DNA of 64,000 nucleotides from Herbaspirillum sp. AP02 (GCF_015767275.1 NZ_JADWMY010000005.1:248001-312000), one strand, 5' to 3'. Positions 7,888 to 19,056 are shown, numbered from the stretch's first letter. A program made the numbers and translations. The notes: generated by a model from the sequence alone, not told the origin.

Positions 7888-8982
7888 ATGAACATTCGAG
7901 ATTTGCACGCCCAGTACACTCCCGAACGCTCCCTCTTCCAGCGTACCCAAGGCCGCCAACGCGGACTGGTCAACACCCGCGTCGAACTCGCGCACACCGA
8001 CAGCGACGCCGATGCCTGGCTGGAACCGGCATTGTCCGATTTCATCTCCCTGGCATCGAGTGTGTGTGGCACTCCCATGGGCATGTTCAGCCAGCTGCAC
8101 GCCGACATCGGGCTGCAGCAGCCCTACCTGTCGGTGATCAATGGCCGTGGCGACAGCCGCAATCAGTGGTGGCACTTCCCCGGTCAGACTGGCGTGTTGC
8201 GCAACGCCGTGGACTTTTCGCTGTGCGATATGACCGCTCGCACGCCTGGCGTGGTCACCGAGATTACCGATCTGCATACCGTCGAACGCTTTGCTGTCAG
8301 CGCCCTGGCCAACGGCACCCCACCGGTGCGCTTCTATGCCGCCGTACCGCTGGTGTCGGGCAATGGCGACATCATGGGCACGCTGTGCGTAATGGATCGC
8401 GCACCACGTACGCTGGCCGCGGCGCAGCGCGACGCCTTTTTGAAACTGGGCCGCCAGCTCGAAGCCCTGCTCGACACTCATCGTGCCATGCAGAAGCTGG
8501 AACAGCAGACCATGACCGACTCGCTGACCGGCATCGGCAATCGTCGCAGCTTCGACTCCCGCCTGCGCGAGGAATGGACACGGCACCTGCGCAATGCGCG
8601 GCCGTTGTCGATGCTCATGGTCGATGTGGATTACTTCAAACAATACAACGACACCTACGGCCACCCGGCCGGCGATGCCTTGCTCGAACAATTGGCGCGG
8701 GTCTTGCGTTCGCCGTTACGCGCCAGTGATTTCCTGGCACGCTACGGCGGCGACGAGTTTTCGCTGATCCTGCCCGATACCGACGAGACCGGTGCACAGC
8801 AGGTTGCCGATCGCATCAAGCAGGCGGTGGCGCGGGTGAAGTGGCCGCATACCGACATCGAGATCAGCCTGGGCGCGGCCACTGTCACACCATCGGAAAT
8901 GTGCGACTTCAGCGCACTGCTGCATGCGGCGGACCAGGCCATGTATCAGCGCAAGCACGGGCGCAATCCACGCAACGCCTGA
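7888..8982 (+). CDS. GAF-GGDEF diguanylate cyclase
   Basis: A 364-residue soluble protein. A GAF-like sensor occupies about residues 45-195 (FYAAVPLVSGNGDIMGTLCVMD is its typical end, here split by length limits) and a GGDEF domain lies at about 205-360. The active-site loop is YGGDEF (287-291), and an inhibitory I-site RxxD (R278-D281) lies five residues before it, so the enzyme should make cyclic di-GMP and be product-inhibited. Substrate and metal residues in DVDYFKQYNDTYGH are present. There is no membrane segment. It is monocistronic, ending before a terminator. Confidence 0.9.
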   Translation: MNIRDLHAQYTPERSLFQRTQGRQRGLVNTRVELAHTDSDADAWLEPALSDFISLASSVCGTPMGMFSQLHADIGLQQPYLSVINGRGDSRNQWWHFPGQTGVLRNAVDFSLCDMTARTPGVVTEITDLHTVERFAVSALANGTPPVRFYAAVPLVSGNGDIMGTLCVMDRAPRTLAAAQRDAFLKLGRQLEALLDTHRAMQKLEQQTMTDSLTGIGNRRSFDSRLREEWTRHLRNARPLSMLMVDVDYFKQYNDTYGHPAGDALLEQLARVLRSPLRASDFLARYGGDEFSLILPDTDETGAQQVADRIKQAVARVKWPHTDIEISLGAATVTPSEMCDFSALLHAADQAMYQRKHGRNPRNA

Positions 8983-9010
8983 GATACGCAAGACCCGCTG
9001 CAAACGAATG

Positions 9011-9037
9011 ACGCCGCTGCACAGACAGCGGCGTTTT
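9011..9037 (+). terminator. Rho-independent terminator of the GAF-GGDEF gene
   Basis: A 9-bp perfect stem, ACGCCGCTG with CAGCGGCGT, has a six-base loop and is followed by TTTT. It lies 28 bp after the cyclase stop and before the convergent MFS gene. Confidence 0.8.
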
Positions 9038-9078
9038 CATGTCGGCGCCCTAGGGCCTGACGCGCTACCCGCCGGTGC

Positions 9079-10296
9079 TCATGTCCCCTCGCCGGGTGAG
9101 CGCATCAGATGCAGCGCCACCAGCGTCGACAATCCCACCAGGACCGCTCCCGCCAGATACACACCCTGCACACCCACCTGACTGGCCAATGCGCCGGCCA
9201 GGGGGCTGGTCACGCCCAGCGACAGATCAAGGAAAGCCACGTAGGCGCCCATCGCCAATCCACGGGTCTGCGGTGGAGCGCGGCGCATCGCCTCCACGCC
9301 GAAGCCGGGAAAGGCCAGCGAATAGCCGAAGCCGGTCAGGGCTGCACCGGCATAGGCCAGCGCGCTGGCATTGGCCCGCCAGATCAGCAACTGACCCAGG
9401 GCTTCGATTAGCACGCAGACCAGGGCCACCCTGGCACCACCGATGCGATCCGGCAGATGCGCAAACAGCAGGCGGGCGATGATGAAGGCCAAGCCGAAGC
9501 TGGTAAAGGCCAGCGAAGAATCGCCCCAGCCACGCGCGGCGAACAGCAGCGCGATGAACGCCGTGATGACACCGAATCCGACACTGGACAAGGCCAGCCC
9601 CAGCCCAGGTTGCCATACCGCGCCCAACACCTTGTAGAAGGGCGTGCGACGACTGGCGCTGGGCGCCACCGGGCGCAGGCCGGCGATGACCGCCAGTGCC
9701 AGCAGGGCAATGGCCAGGCTCACCAGGCAGATGCCGGCAAATCCATACATATGGCTGACCGCCACCCCCAGCGGCGCCCCGCAGGCCATGGCGGCATAGA
9801 TGGCGATGCCCAGCCAGGCCATGACCTTGCCGCCATGCTGCGGGCCGACCAGCGCAATGCCCCAGCTCATGGTGCCGGTGACCACCAGGCTCTCGCCCAG
9901 GGCCAGCATCACGCGCCCGGCCAGCAGGACCAGCACCGACAGCGTGGGCCACTCCAGCAAGACCAGGGAAGCCAGATAGATCAGCCCCGAGATCGCAGCG
10001 GCAATGAAGCCCTTGACCACGGCACGTTTGGCCCCATGCAGGTCGGCCTGGTTGCCCGCCCAGGAGCGGGACAACAGGGCCGCCGCGAACTGCGCACCAA
10101 CCACCACGCCGACCATGGTGGCATGCATGCCCAAAGCATCCTGCAGATGCAGGGGCAATACCGGCAACTGCAGGCCGATGGTGAGAAAGGCGATGAAGAC
10201 CGCCAACGTCAGCGGTGCAAGTTTGAGAAAGACCGCCGCGCCGGGGCTGGCCAGCGGTGTCACGGAAGCAGGCTTGTCAGCCGGATTGCTGTTCAT
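9079..10296 (-). CDS. MFS transporter, YhhS/arabinose-exporter-like
   Basis: A 405-residue major facilitator with twelve predicted membrane segments. The loop after TM2 carries the MFS signature variant SRSWAGNQADLHGAKR, and a second copy-like loop (FAHLPDRIGGAR) follows TM8. The sequence resembles the YhhS/YfcJ group of sugar or drug exporters. The ATG at 10296 has AGGA seven bases upstream. It is divergent from a TetR gene, the usual arrangement for a locally repressed efflux pump. Confidence 0.85.
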   Translation of the reverse strand: MNSNPADKPASVTPLASPGAAVFLKLAPLTLAVFIAFLTIGLQLPVLPLHLQDALGMHATMVGVVVGAQFAAALLSRSWAGNQADLHGAKRAVVKGFIAAAISGLIYLASLVLLEWPTLSVLVLLAGRVMLALGESLVVTGTMSWGIALVGPQHGGKVMAWLGIAIYAAMACGAPLGVAVSHMYGFAGICLVSLAIALLALAVIAGLRPVAPSASRRTPFYKVLGAVWQPGLGLALSSVGFGVITAFIALLFAARGWGDSSLAFTSFGLAFIIARLLFAHLPDRIGGARVALVCVLIEALGQLLIWRANASALAYAGAALTGFGYSLAFPGFGVEAMRRAPPQTRGLAMGAYVAFLDLSLGVTSPLAGALASQVGVQGVYLAGAVLVGLSTLVALHLMRSPGEGT

Positions 10297-10377
10297 GGTG
10301 AGTCCTTGGAAAGAAGCGAAGGAAAGATGCCTGCGCGGCCGGTGCCAGTGCGAAAGCTAGCGCGAATGCCAGCGCGA

Positions 10378-10406
10378 TTGAACCTGGCGGCCGCTCAGGC
10401 TAGAAT
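10378..10406 (+). promoter_or_regulatory. Candidate sigma-70 promoter of the TetR gene
   Basis: TTGAAC (10378-10383) and TAGAAT (10401-10406) are separated by exactly 17 bp, about 90 bp before the TetR ATG. The inverted repeat GACG-AATC-CGTC just downstream could be the operator. Confidence 0.55.
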
Positions 10407-10496
10407 GCGACGAATCCGTCACATCCTGTCGATTTGCAGTATGCGATCATTTCGTCAGGTTTTCCATTCGCATTCCCTACGACCACTTCCCGCACC

Positions 10497-11129
10497 ATGT
10501 CCAAGCCCCGCCGGCCCCAGATTTCCCTGCGCAAGACGCCGCAGCAGGCCCGCTCGACCGAACTGGTCGCCGCCATTCTCGAAGCCGCTGTTCAGGTTTT
10601 GCTGCGCGAGGGGGCGCAGCGTTTCACGACAGCGCGGGTGGCCGAGCGGGCTGGCGTGAGCGTGGGGTCGGTGTACCAGTATTTCCCCAACAAGGCGGCC
10701 ATCCTGTTCCGCCTGCAGGCCGACGAATGGCAGCAGACCACCGGGATGGTGCGCCAGTTGCTGCAGGACCAGCGCAAGCCACCCGCCAGGCGGCTACGGG
10801 AACTGGTGCATGCCTTCATCCGCAGTGAATTCGAGGAAGCCCAGGTCAGGCTGGCGCTGGCCGATGCAGCGCCGCTCTATCGCGATGCGGTGGAGTCCGA
10901 GGCGCTGATCCAGGAGTGGGATGCCATCATCGCCGCCTTCATGCGCGAAGCCTTGCCGGGCGTGCCGGCACAGCGCCGCAAGCGCGCCGGCGAACTGGTG
11001 ATGACCACGCTCTCCTCGGTGGGTGAACATCTCTCGCGCAGCGCGCAGCAGCCCAAGACCATCCGCGCCTACGGCGAAGCCATGGCCGACATGTTCTGTG
11101 CGTATCTGGAGAGCCTGCAGGTGCGCTGA
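10497..11129 (+). CDS. TetR-family regulator
   Basis: A 210-residue TetR repressor. Its N-terminal helix-turn-helix runs over about residues 18-65, with FTTARVAERAGVSVGSVYQYF as the recognition region (given here as its 21-residue span 41-61). The C-terminal all-helical ligand domain follows. The start at 10497 (MSKPRRPQ) was chosen over an upstream TTG at 10434 because the family normally has a short basic N-terminal tail. It is divergent from the MFS exporter, its likely target. Its stop codon is directly followed by the stop of the convergent LacI gene, with no spacer. Confidence 0.85.
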   Translation: MSKPRRPQISLRKTPQQARSTELVAAILEAAVQVLLREGAQRFTTARVAERAGVSVGSVYQYFPNKAAILFRLQADEWQQTTGMVRQLLQDQRKPPARRLRELVHAFIRSEFEEAQVRLALADAAPLYRDAVESEALIQEWDAIIAAFMREALPGVPAQRRKRAGELVMTTLSSVGEHLSRSAQQPKTIRAYGEAMADMFCAYLESLQVR

Positions 11130-12152
11130 TCAGCCCTTATGCTTGCGTGGCGCCGCGGTCGAGGCGCGCTGGACCAGCTGTGGCGTGGCCGTCACCCGCA
11201 TCACCGGTGACGGGCTGCGGCGCTCGATCAATGCCAGCAGCAGATCGATGGACATGCGGGCCGCTTCCTCGGTAGGCACCGCGACCGTGGTCAGCGCCGG
11301 ACGCGAGACCCGCGCCCACTGGATATCGGTGATGCCGGTGACTGAAATGTCACGCGGTACGTTCAGCCCGAGATCGGCAATGGCGTTCATCGCCCCCAAT
11401 GCCGGCAGGTCATTGCTGGCAAAGATGGCGGTCACCTCAGGATGCTCCTTGAGCAGTTCCATCGTAGCGCGATAACCGGCCTCGACAGTGTCGTTGATGT
11501 AGCGGGTGCGCTGCAGCGGATGCTTGTGCCCGGCCTGCGCGCAGGCGCGGGAAAATCCGCGATAGCGTTCGGCATGGATACCACTCTTCTTGCTGCCCAC
11601 CAGCGCGGCAAAACACTGGTGGCCCAGCCCCAGCAGATGACGCGCTGCAACGGCGCCGGCCTCATGGAAATCCACCGCAATGCAGGGCAGCTCCGGCGGT
11701 GCATCGGGCTTCTCCCACATGCACAGCACGACCGGCGCACCGCGCTGCTCGGTCTTGCGCAGCTCATCCATGGGCAGGTTGGCATTCATGATCAGCACGC
11801 CGTCGGACAGTGTGCCGGCGATCTGGTCGAGGTAGGCCCGCCCGGTATCGGGATCGTCATTGGTATTGCAGACGATCAGGAAACGGCCACGCTCGCGCGC
11901 GGCACGTTCGGCCGCCAGGGCGAATTCGGGATAGAAGGGGTTGGCGATGCTGGAGACCACCAGCGCCAGCGTCGGTGCCCGCCCCTCGGCCAGTGCACGC
12001 GCCGTCAGGTGGGGCCGGTAGCCGAGCTGGGCGACGGCGTCCAGCACGCGCTGGCGCGTCTGCTCGCCGACCTTGCCGCGCTGGCGCAGGACATTGGAGA
12101 CGGTGGCCGAGGTGACACCGGCCAGACGGGCGACTTCGGATAAGGTGGTCAT
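11130..12152 (-). CDS. LacI-family regulator of the beta-galactoside operon
   Basis: A 340-residue LacI/GalR repressor. The helix-turn-helix and hinge are at the N-terminus (TLSEVARLAGVTSATVSNVL, then the basic hinge) and the periplasmic-binding-like sugar domain runs from about 60 to 330. It is divergent from the ABC transporter/beta-galactosidase operon; the 360-bp space between holds a LacI-type palindrome at 12426-12437. The likely inducer is a galactoside or a product of it. It overlaps no gene but abuts the TetR gene tail to tail, so no room exists for a separate terminator. Confidence 0.88.
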   Translation of the reverse strand: MTTLSEVARLAGVTSATVSNVLRQRGKVGEQTRQRVLDAVAQLGYRPHLTARALAEGRAPTLALVVSSIANPFYPEFALAAERAARERGRFLIVCNTNDDPDTGRAYLDQIAGTLSDGVLIMNANLPMDELRKTEQRGAPVVLCMWEKPDAPPELPCIAVDFHEAGAVAARHLLGLGHQCFAALVGSKKSGIHAERYRGFSRACAQAGHKHPLQRTRYINDTVEAGYRATMELLKEHPEVTAIFASNDLPALGAMNAIADLGLNVPRDISVTGITDIQWARVSRPALTTVAVPTEEAARMSIDLLLALIERRSPSPVMRVTATPQLVQRASTAAPRKHKG

Positions 12153-12286
12153 GGCTGCATGGAGTTGGAAGCCCTCGCATTCAATCCGCTTATGCCGGGC
12201 TTGTCAACGCGGCACACCGCACCGGTGTGCTCCGCAGCACGTCCGGCTGACAAAATCCTGTCGGCCAGCGGTTACAGGATTGTTGT

Positions 12287-12315
12287 TGCAGGGCCGATTC
12301 AAGATGGGTATGATC
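12287..12315 (+). promoter_or_regulatory. Candidate sigma-70 promoter for the ABC/beta-galactosidase operon
   Basis: TTGCAG (12287-12292) and TATGAT (12310-12315) are 17 bp apart. Transcription would start near 12322, about 190 bp before the first gene, so a long leader would carry the operator downstream. A closer promoter overlapping the operator cannot be excluded. Confidence 0.4.
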
Positions 12316-12425
12316 GACCCAAACTATTTGCCGTCTCAAGGCGGCAACACGATCAGAACAACGACGTGGAGACAACCCCGATTGCATACAGGAAACTCAG
12401 GCGATCTTTTTTTTGGATCGTTTGA

Positions 12426-12452
12426 TTAAGCGCTTAACCTTCCGCTTAACCT
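12426..12452. promoter_or_regulatory. LacI-type operator with repeated half-site
   Basis: TTAAGCGCTTAA (12426-12437) is a perfect 12-bp palindrome with the central CG step typical of LacI/GalR operators. Its right part, CGCTTAACCT, is repeated directly at 12443-12452. It lies 76 bp before the ATPase gene and faces the divergent LacI gene, whose product is the natural ligand. Confidence 0.65.
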
Positions 12453-12512
12453 GACCTCCGCCCGGTCCTTGCGGCGGCCTGACCTGCAATCCATTTCTGT
12501 AAGGAAGACGTG

Positions 12513-13676
<1,164 letters not shown>

Positions 13677-13748
13677 ACCTACGGTGGCGGCCGCGACCGC
13701 CGCCGCACCTCTCCTTCCACGCTTCACTACCGCTAAGGAATCACGACC

Positions 13749-15725
13749 ATGTCGTTACGATTGGGAGTCTGTTACTACCCGGAACATTGGCCCGAGGCCA
13801 TGTGGGAAAGCGATGCACAACGCATGCAGGCGCTGGGCATCAAGCAGGTGCGCATCGGCGAATTCGCCTGGAGCCGCATCGAACCGTCGCCGGGCGACCT
13901 GCGCTGGGACTGGCTGGATCGCGCCATCGAGGTGCTGGCCCGGCAGGGTCTGGAGGTGGTAATGTGCACCCCGACCGCGACGCCCCCCAAGTGGCTCATC
14001 GACCGTCATGACGATGTGCTGGCAGTCGATGCCCAGGGTCGCGAGCGCGCCTTCGGTTCGCGTCGCCACTACGATTTCTCGTCCGACTCCTACTACGAGG
14101 AATCGCAACGCATCGTGCGCCTGCTGGGCGAGCGCTATGGCCAGCACCCGGCCGTGACCGCCTGGCAACTGGACAACGAATACGGCTGCCACCAGACCGT
14201 GGTCAGCTATTCGCCGTCAGCGCAGCGTCGCTTCCGCCAGTGGCTGCGCCAGCGCTACGGCAGCATCGACGCGCTCAACAGCGCCTGGGGTACGGTGTTC
14301 TGGAGCATGGAATATCGCAGCTTCGATGAAATCGATGCGCCCATCGGCACCGTCACCGAAGCCCATCCTTCGCATCGCCTGGACTACCGCCGCTTCGCCT
14401 CCGACGAGGTGGTGCGCTACAACCGCATGCAGGTCGAGATTCTGCGTCCACTCTCGCCAGGTCGACTGATGGTGCACAACTTCATGCAGATGTTCCTGGA
14501 GTTCGATCACTATCCGGTCGCGGCCGACCTGGACGTGGCCACCTGGGATAGCTATCCGCTGGGTGCGCTGGAAGTGATGTGGTTCGACCAGGACACCAAG
14601 GCCCGTTGGCTGCGCACCGGTCATCCGGATTTCGCCAGCTTCAACCATGACCTCTATCGCGGCATGTCGGCCCAGCCCTTCTGGGTCATGGAACAACAAC
14701 CGGGACCGGTGAACTGGGCGCAGTGGAACCCGCACCCGCTGCCGGGCATGGTGCGCCTGTGGAGCTGGGAAGCCTTCGCCCACGGCGCCGGCTGCGTCTC
14801 CTACTTCCGCTGGCGCCAGTGCCCGTTCGCACAGGAACAGATGCACGCCGGCCTGAACCGTCCCGACAATCGCCTTGACGTCGGCGGATCGGAAGCCGAG
14901 CGCGTGGCCCAGGAAATCCTCGCAGTCGAAGCCACCCATGGCACGCTGGCACAGCCACGCGGCAAGGTGGCGCTGTTGTTCGACTACGATGCCAAGTGGC
15001 TCTTCGAGATCCATTTCCAGGGCATCGACTTCGAATACGCCCACTTCGCCTTCGACTATTACTCCACCCTGCGCGCACTGGGCCTGGATGTGGACATCGT
15101 GCCACTGCACGCGGACCTGCAAGGCTATGCCATGATCGTGGTGCCGCCGCTGCCCATCGTGCCGGACGACCTGCCGGGGCGCATTGCAAAAAGCGGCGCA
15201 CAGGTGGTGTTCGGCCCCCGCAGCGGTTCCAAGACGGGCTCGCTGCAGATCCCCCACACGCTGCCGCCGGGGCCGCTGCAAGAGTTGCTGCCGATGCGCG
15301 TCTGGCGTGTGGAATCGATGCGTCCCAACGTCAGCGAACCGGTGCAATGGGGGAGCGAACAAGGACAGGGCCGCTACTGGCGCGACCTGATCGAAGCCGA
15401 TGGCGATGGTCTGCAGACCGTCGCCCGCTTCGGGGATGGCCATCCCGCCATCGTGCGCAAGGAACGCGCCCATTATCTGGCCGGCATCTTCGATGCCGAC
15501 CTGAGCACGCGCTACTTCCAAGAGGTGGCGCACGCCGCCGGACTGGCGCCGCAGCGACTGCCGGAAGGCCTGCGCCTGCAGCAGCGCGGTGGCCTGCAGT
15601 TCGCCTTCAACTATGGCGATGCGCCGGTGCAGCTGCCGCAAGCCGATGCCGCGCAGTTCCTGGTGGGACAGGCGAAGCTGGAGCCGCAGGGTGTGGCGAT
15701 CTATCGCAGCAGCAAACCCGATTAG
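13749..15725 (+). CDS. Beta-galactosidase, glycoside hydrolase family 42
   Basis: A 658-residue GH42 enzyme without a signal peptide, so it works in the cytoplasm on imported oligosaccharides. The N-terminal barrel begins [19 protein letters not shown]; the acid/base Glu is E144 in WQLDNEYG and the nucleophile is E315 in [10 protein letters not shown] trimerisation domain (about 385-600) and a small C-terminal beta domain follow, as in family members of 650-690 residues. GH42 enzymes cut terminal beta-galactose, often from plant galactan or arabinogalactan fragments. It sits between the ATPase and receptor genes of the importer, tying hydrolysis to uptake. Confidence 0.93.
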   Translation: MSLRLGVCYYPEHWPEAMWESDAQRMQALGIKQVRIGEFAWSRIEPSPGDLRWDWLDRAIEVLARQGLEVVMCTPTATPPKWLIDRHDDVLAVDAQGRERAFGSRRHYDFSSDSYYEESQRIVRLLGERYGQHPAVTAWQLDNEYGCHQTVVSYSPSAQRRFRQWLRQRYGSIDALNSAWGTVFWSMEYRSFDEIDAPIGTVTEAHPSHRLDYRRFASDEVVRYNRMQVEILRPLSPGRLMVHNFMQMFLEFDHYPVAADLDVATWDSYPLGALEVMWFDQDTKARWLRTGHPDFASFNHDLYRGMSAQPFWVMEQQPGPVNWAQWNPHPLPGMVRLWSWEAFAHGAGCVSYFRWRQCPFAQEQMHAGLNRPDNRLDVGGSEAERVAQEILAVEATHGTLAQPRGKVALLFDYDAKWLFEIHFQGIDFEYAHFAFDYYSTLRALGLDVDIVPLHADLQGYAMIVVPPLPIVPDDLPGRIAKSGAQVVFGPRSGSKTGSLQIPHTLPPGPLQELLPMRVWRVESMRPNVSEPVQWGSEQGQGRYWRDLIEADGDGLQTVARFGDGHPAIVRKERAHYLAGIFDADLSTRYFQEVAHAAGLAPQRLPEGLRLQQRGGLQFAFNYGDAPVQLPQADAAQFLVGQAKLEPQGVAIYRSSKPD

Positions 15726-15904
15726 GCAAGACGCCGGCCTCACTCTGGAAGAGCGCACGGCAGCCACGGCTGCCGCTGCACAAGCAGGCAAGAGACCTGC
15801 GCACGATGGGCAAAGAACTTGGCAGAAACTGTACAAGAAGCTGCGCAAGATCGATCACAGGATTGATCACCCAGCTGTTTTGAAACCAACATTCGGAGAC
15901 GACA

Positions 15905-17149
15905 ATGAACAAGATGATTCGCATGACCGTGATCGCCGGCTGCCTGGCCGCATCCGCCTGGAGCAGCGCCGCCCTGGCTGGTACCCTGGCCGTCAACATC
16001 GCCTACAAGGGGGCGGTCCAGCGCGCAGTATGGCAATCGACGATGGATGAGTTCAAGAAGGCCAACCCGGACGTGGAGATCAAGGCCTCCTTCATCGAGG
16101 AAGAAGCCTACAAGGTGCAATTGCCGGGCTGGCTGTCGACCCAGGCGCCGGACGTCATCAACTGGCACAACGGCGAGCGCATGGCCTTCTACGCCAGCCG
16201 CGGCCTGCTGGAAGACCTGAGCGAAGACTGGAAGAAGAACGGCTGGGACACCACCTACGCTTCCACCAAGGAAGCGTCCTCCTGGCAGGGCAAGCAATAT
16301 TCGGCACCGACCGTCTACTACTCCTGGGGCATGTTCTACCGCAAGGACCTGTTCAAGAAGGTCGGCATCGCCGGCGAACCCAAGACCTGGGATGAATTCC
16401 TGGAAGCCTGCAAGAAGCTCAAGGCCGCCGGCATCGCCCCGGTCGCCGTCGGTGGTCGCGACGCCTGGACCCTGGCCGGCTGGTTCGATTACCTGGACCT
16501 GCGCATCAACGGCAATGCCTTCCACCAGCAGTTGATGGCCGGCGACGTGGCCTACACCGACCCGCGCGTGAAGAAGGTCTATACCGCCTGGAAGAGCCTG
16601 ATCGACAACAAGGTCTTCATCGACAACGCCCTGTCCTACGACCTGGACGGCGCCCAGCCCTTCCTGTTCCAGGGCAAGGCCGCCATGATGCTGATGGGCA
16701 CCTTCATCGCCAAGGGCTTCCCGGCCAAGCTGGCACCGGAGATGGGTTACTTCCAGTTCCCCATCATCGATGCCGCCGTGCCGACCGCCGAGGAAGGTCC
16801 GACCGAATCGATCCACATCCCGGCCAAGGCACGCAACAAGGCCGATGCGCACCGCTTCATCGCCTTCGTGGGAACACCCGCCATCAGCGCCAAGCTGGCC
16901 GAGGGCCTGGGATCGCTGCCGGCCAACAGCAAGTCGCCGGCACCGAGCGACCCGATCTCGCGCATCGGCTTCGAGATCCTGTCCAATGCCAAGGGCGGCA
17001 TCTCGCAGTTCTATGATCGCGACATGACCAAGGAAATGGCCGATGAAGGCATGAAGGGCATGCAAAAGTTCATCAGCGATCCAAACAAGCTCGATGATGT
17101 CCTCAACGATCTGGAACAGGCTCGCAAGCGCATCTACAAGAAGTCTTGA
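15905..17149 (+). CDS. Carbohydrate ABC transporter substrate-binding protein
   Basis: A 414-residue periplasmic receptor of solute-binding family 1. The signal peptide (MNKMIRMTVIAGCLAASAW then ...AALA) is probably cut after residue 25. The mature part has the family motifs EFKKANPDVEIK, PDVINWHNGER and the hinge phrase FQGKAAMMLMGTF. The gene lies 179 bp after the beta-galactosidase gene, a larger gap than elsewhere in the operon, and may have its own promoter, since receptors are needed in excess. Likely ligands are beta-galactosides. Confidence 0.9.
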   Translation: MNKMIRMTVIAGCLAASAWSSAALAGTLAVNIAYKGAVQRAVWQSTMDEFKKANPDVEIKASFIEEEAYKVQLPGWLSTQAPDVINWHNGERMAFYASRGLLEDLSEDWKKNGWDTTYASTKEASSWQGKQYSAPTVYYSWGMFYRKDLFKKVGIAGEPKTWDEFLEACKKLKAAGIAPVAVGGRDAWTLAGWFDYLDLRINGNAFHQQLMAGDVAYTDPRVKKVYTAWKSLIDNKVFIDNALSYDLDGAQPFLFQGKAAMMLMGTFIAKGFPAKLAPEMGYFQFPIIDAAVPTAEEGPTESIHIPAKARNKADAHRFIAFVGTPAISAKLAEGLGSLPANSKSPAPSDPISRIGFEILSNAKGGISQFYDRDMTKEMADEGMKGMQKFISDPNKLDDVLNDLEQARKRIYKKS

Positions 17150-17234
17150 GCGCTGGCAGATAGTGACCCACCCGGGCCATTCCGGTCGCTGACAGCGGCG
17201 GCAATGGCCCGCAGAAATTGAAGGAGACCCCGCC

Positions 17235-18173
17235 ATGCTCGCGCCCACTTCCGCCGCGCAGCCGCCTGCGACCGATGCAACGGCCACTGCCGTATCAGCC
17301 ACCCCGGCCAGCAGCCCGCAGCGCAGCGCCGCCCGCCGCAACCGCGCCGCCTTCTGGTTCCTGGCGCCGGCCTGCGTGATGACGCTGGTCTATGTGCTCT
17401 ATCCGATCCTGTACACCATCTATCTCAGCTTCTTCAGCTGGGATGGCATGACCGATCCCAAGTTCGTCGGCCTGGCCAACTACGTCGAACTGTTCCACGC
17501 ACCGACCTTCTACACGGCCCTGAAGAACAATGTGCTGTGGCTGCTGATGTTCCTGCTGGCGCCGCCCATGGGCCTGGCCATCGCGCTCTACCTGAACCAG
17601 AAGGTGCGCGGCATGCGCGTGGTGAAGTCGCTGTTCTTCGCGCCCTTCGTGCTCTCGGGAGTGGTGGTGGGACTGATCTACAGCTGGTTCTACGATCCCA
17701 GCTTCGGCCTGCTGTCGCTGATCCTGGGACAGGGGATACCGGTGTTGGGCGACGCCCGCTATGCCACCTTCGGCATCATCTGCGCGGCGCTGTGGCCGCA
17801 GACCGCCTACTGCATGATCCTCTACCTCACCGGGCTGACTGCGCTGAACCACGACCAGGTGGAGGCGGCGCGCATGGAAGGCGCCAAGGGCTGGAGCATG
17901 CTGCGCTACGTGATCCTGCCGCAGCTACGCTCGACCACTTTCATGGCCTTCGTGGTCAGCATCATCGGTGCGTTGCGCAGCTTCGACCTGATCTCGGTGA
18001 TGACCAGCGGCGGACCTTACGAGAGTTCGACCGTGCTGGCCTACTACGCCTACGACCAGGCCATCAAGTATTACCGCCAGGGTTACTCGGCGGCGGTGGC
18101 GGTGACCCTGTTCGCCATCATGCTGGTCTACATCATCTATCAACTGCGCCGCATGCTGCGCGCCGAACGCTAA
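17235..18173 (+). CDS. Carbohydrate ABC transporter permease, MalF type
   Basis: A 312-residue CUT1 permease with six membrane segments after a 30-residue Ala/Thr-rich cytoplasmic tail. The EAA coupling loop is EAARMEGAKGWSMLRYVILP (about 214-233). The ATG at 17235 follows AAGGAGACCCCGCC. It lies 85 bp after the receptor gene and 20 bp before the second permease, with which it forms the membrane channel. Confidence 0.92.
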   Translation: MLAPTSAAQPPATDATATAVSATPASSPQRSAARRNRAAFWFLAPACVMTLVYVLYPILYTIYLSFFSWDGMTDPKFVGLANYVELFHAPTFYTALKNNVLWLLMFLLAPPMGLAIALYLNQKVRGMRVVKSLFFAPFVLSGVVVGLIYSWFYDPSFGLLSLILGQGIPVLGDARYATFGIICAALWPQTAYCMILYLTGLTALNHDQVEAARMEGAKGWSMLRYVILPQLRSTTFMAFVVSIIGALRSFDLISVMTSGGPYESSTVLAYYAYDQAIKYYRQGYSAAVAVTLFAIMLVYIIYQLRRMLRAER

Positions 18174-18193
18174 CGAAGAAAAGAGGGATCGCC

Positions 18194-19045
18194 ATGTTTC
18201 CCATGCCGATAGAAAAATGGAAGCCGCTCAACCGGGCGCTGTACCGTATCTCGGTGCCGGTGGCTCTGCTGATCTGGCTGTTGCCGATGCTGACCGCGCT
18301 GGTGACCTCGGTGCGCTCCAACGACGAACTGATGGCCGGCAACTACTGGGGTTGGCCGCAGGACTTCGCCATGCTGGAGAACTACCGCGAAGCGCTGACC
18401 GCGTCACCCATGCTGCATTACTTCTGGAACAGCTGCCTGATCACCATCCCTTCGGTGATCGGGGCGATCTCGCTGGCGGCGATGGCTGGCTTTGCGCTGT
18501 CGACCTACCCGTTCCGCGGCAATACGGTGCTCTTCGCCACCTTCGTGGCCTGCAACTTCGTGCCGCAGCAGATCCTGATGATCCCGGTGCGGGACCTGTC
18601 GCTGTCGCTGGGCCTGTTCAACACCATCACCGGGATGATGCTGTTCCATATCGCCATGCAGACCGGCTTCTGCACGCTGTTCCTGCGCAATTTCATCAAG
18701 CAGCTGCCCTTCGAGATGATCGAGGCAGCGCGCATCGAAGGCGCCAGCGAGTGGACCGTGTTCTACCGCATCGTGCTGCCGCTGATCCGGCCCGCGCTGG
18801 CGGCACTGGCGGTGCTGGTCTTCACCTTCGTCTGGAATGACTACTTCTGGGCACTGGTATTGACCCAGGGCGATGACGTGGCGCCCATCACGGTGGGCGT
18901 GGCGGCCTTGCGCGGGCAGTGGACCACCGCCTGGAACCTGGTCTCGGCCGGCTCCATCCTGGCAGCCCTGCCCTCGGTGATCCTGTTCTTCGTGATGCAG
19001 AAGCAGTTCGTGGCCGGTCTCACCTTCGGGGCCAGCAAGGGCTGA
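18194..19045 (+). CDS. Carbohydrate ABC transporter permease, MalG type
   Basis: A 283-residue CUT1 permease partner with six membrane segments. The EAA loop is EAARIEGASEWTVFYRIVLP. The start (MFPMPIEKWKPLNR) is preceded by AAGAGGGATC; the open frame extends upstream into the previous gene and was cut at this ATG. Its stop is 11 bp from the stop of the convergent lipoprotein gene, leaving no obvious terminator. Confidence 0.92.
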   Translation: MFPMPIEKWKPLNRALYRISVPVALLIWLLPMLTALVTSVRSNDELMAGNYWGWPQDFAMLENYREALTASPMLHYFWNSCLITIPSVIGAISLAAMAGFALSTYPFRGNTVLFATFVACNFVPQQILMIPVRDLSLSLGLFNTITGMMLFHIAMQTGFCTLFLRNFIKQLPFEMIEAARIEGASEWTVFYRIVLPLIRPALAALAVLVFTFVWNDYFWALVLTQGDDVAPITVGVAALRGQWTTAWNLVSAGSILAALPSVILFFVMQKQFVAGLTFGASKG

Positions 19046-19056
19046 ATCCGTTCCCC

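Larger units (their letters stand above)
12153..12512. other. 360-bp divergent control region of the LacI gene and the galactoside operon
   Basis: No gene is seen here. It contains an inverted repeat GCACACCG/CGGTGTGC at 12212-12230 near the LacI start, a promoter candidate at 12287-12315, an inverted repeat CGATC/GATCG around a T-run at 12402-12420, and the LacI-type operator at 12426-12452. Confidence 0.6.
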
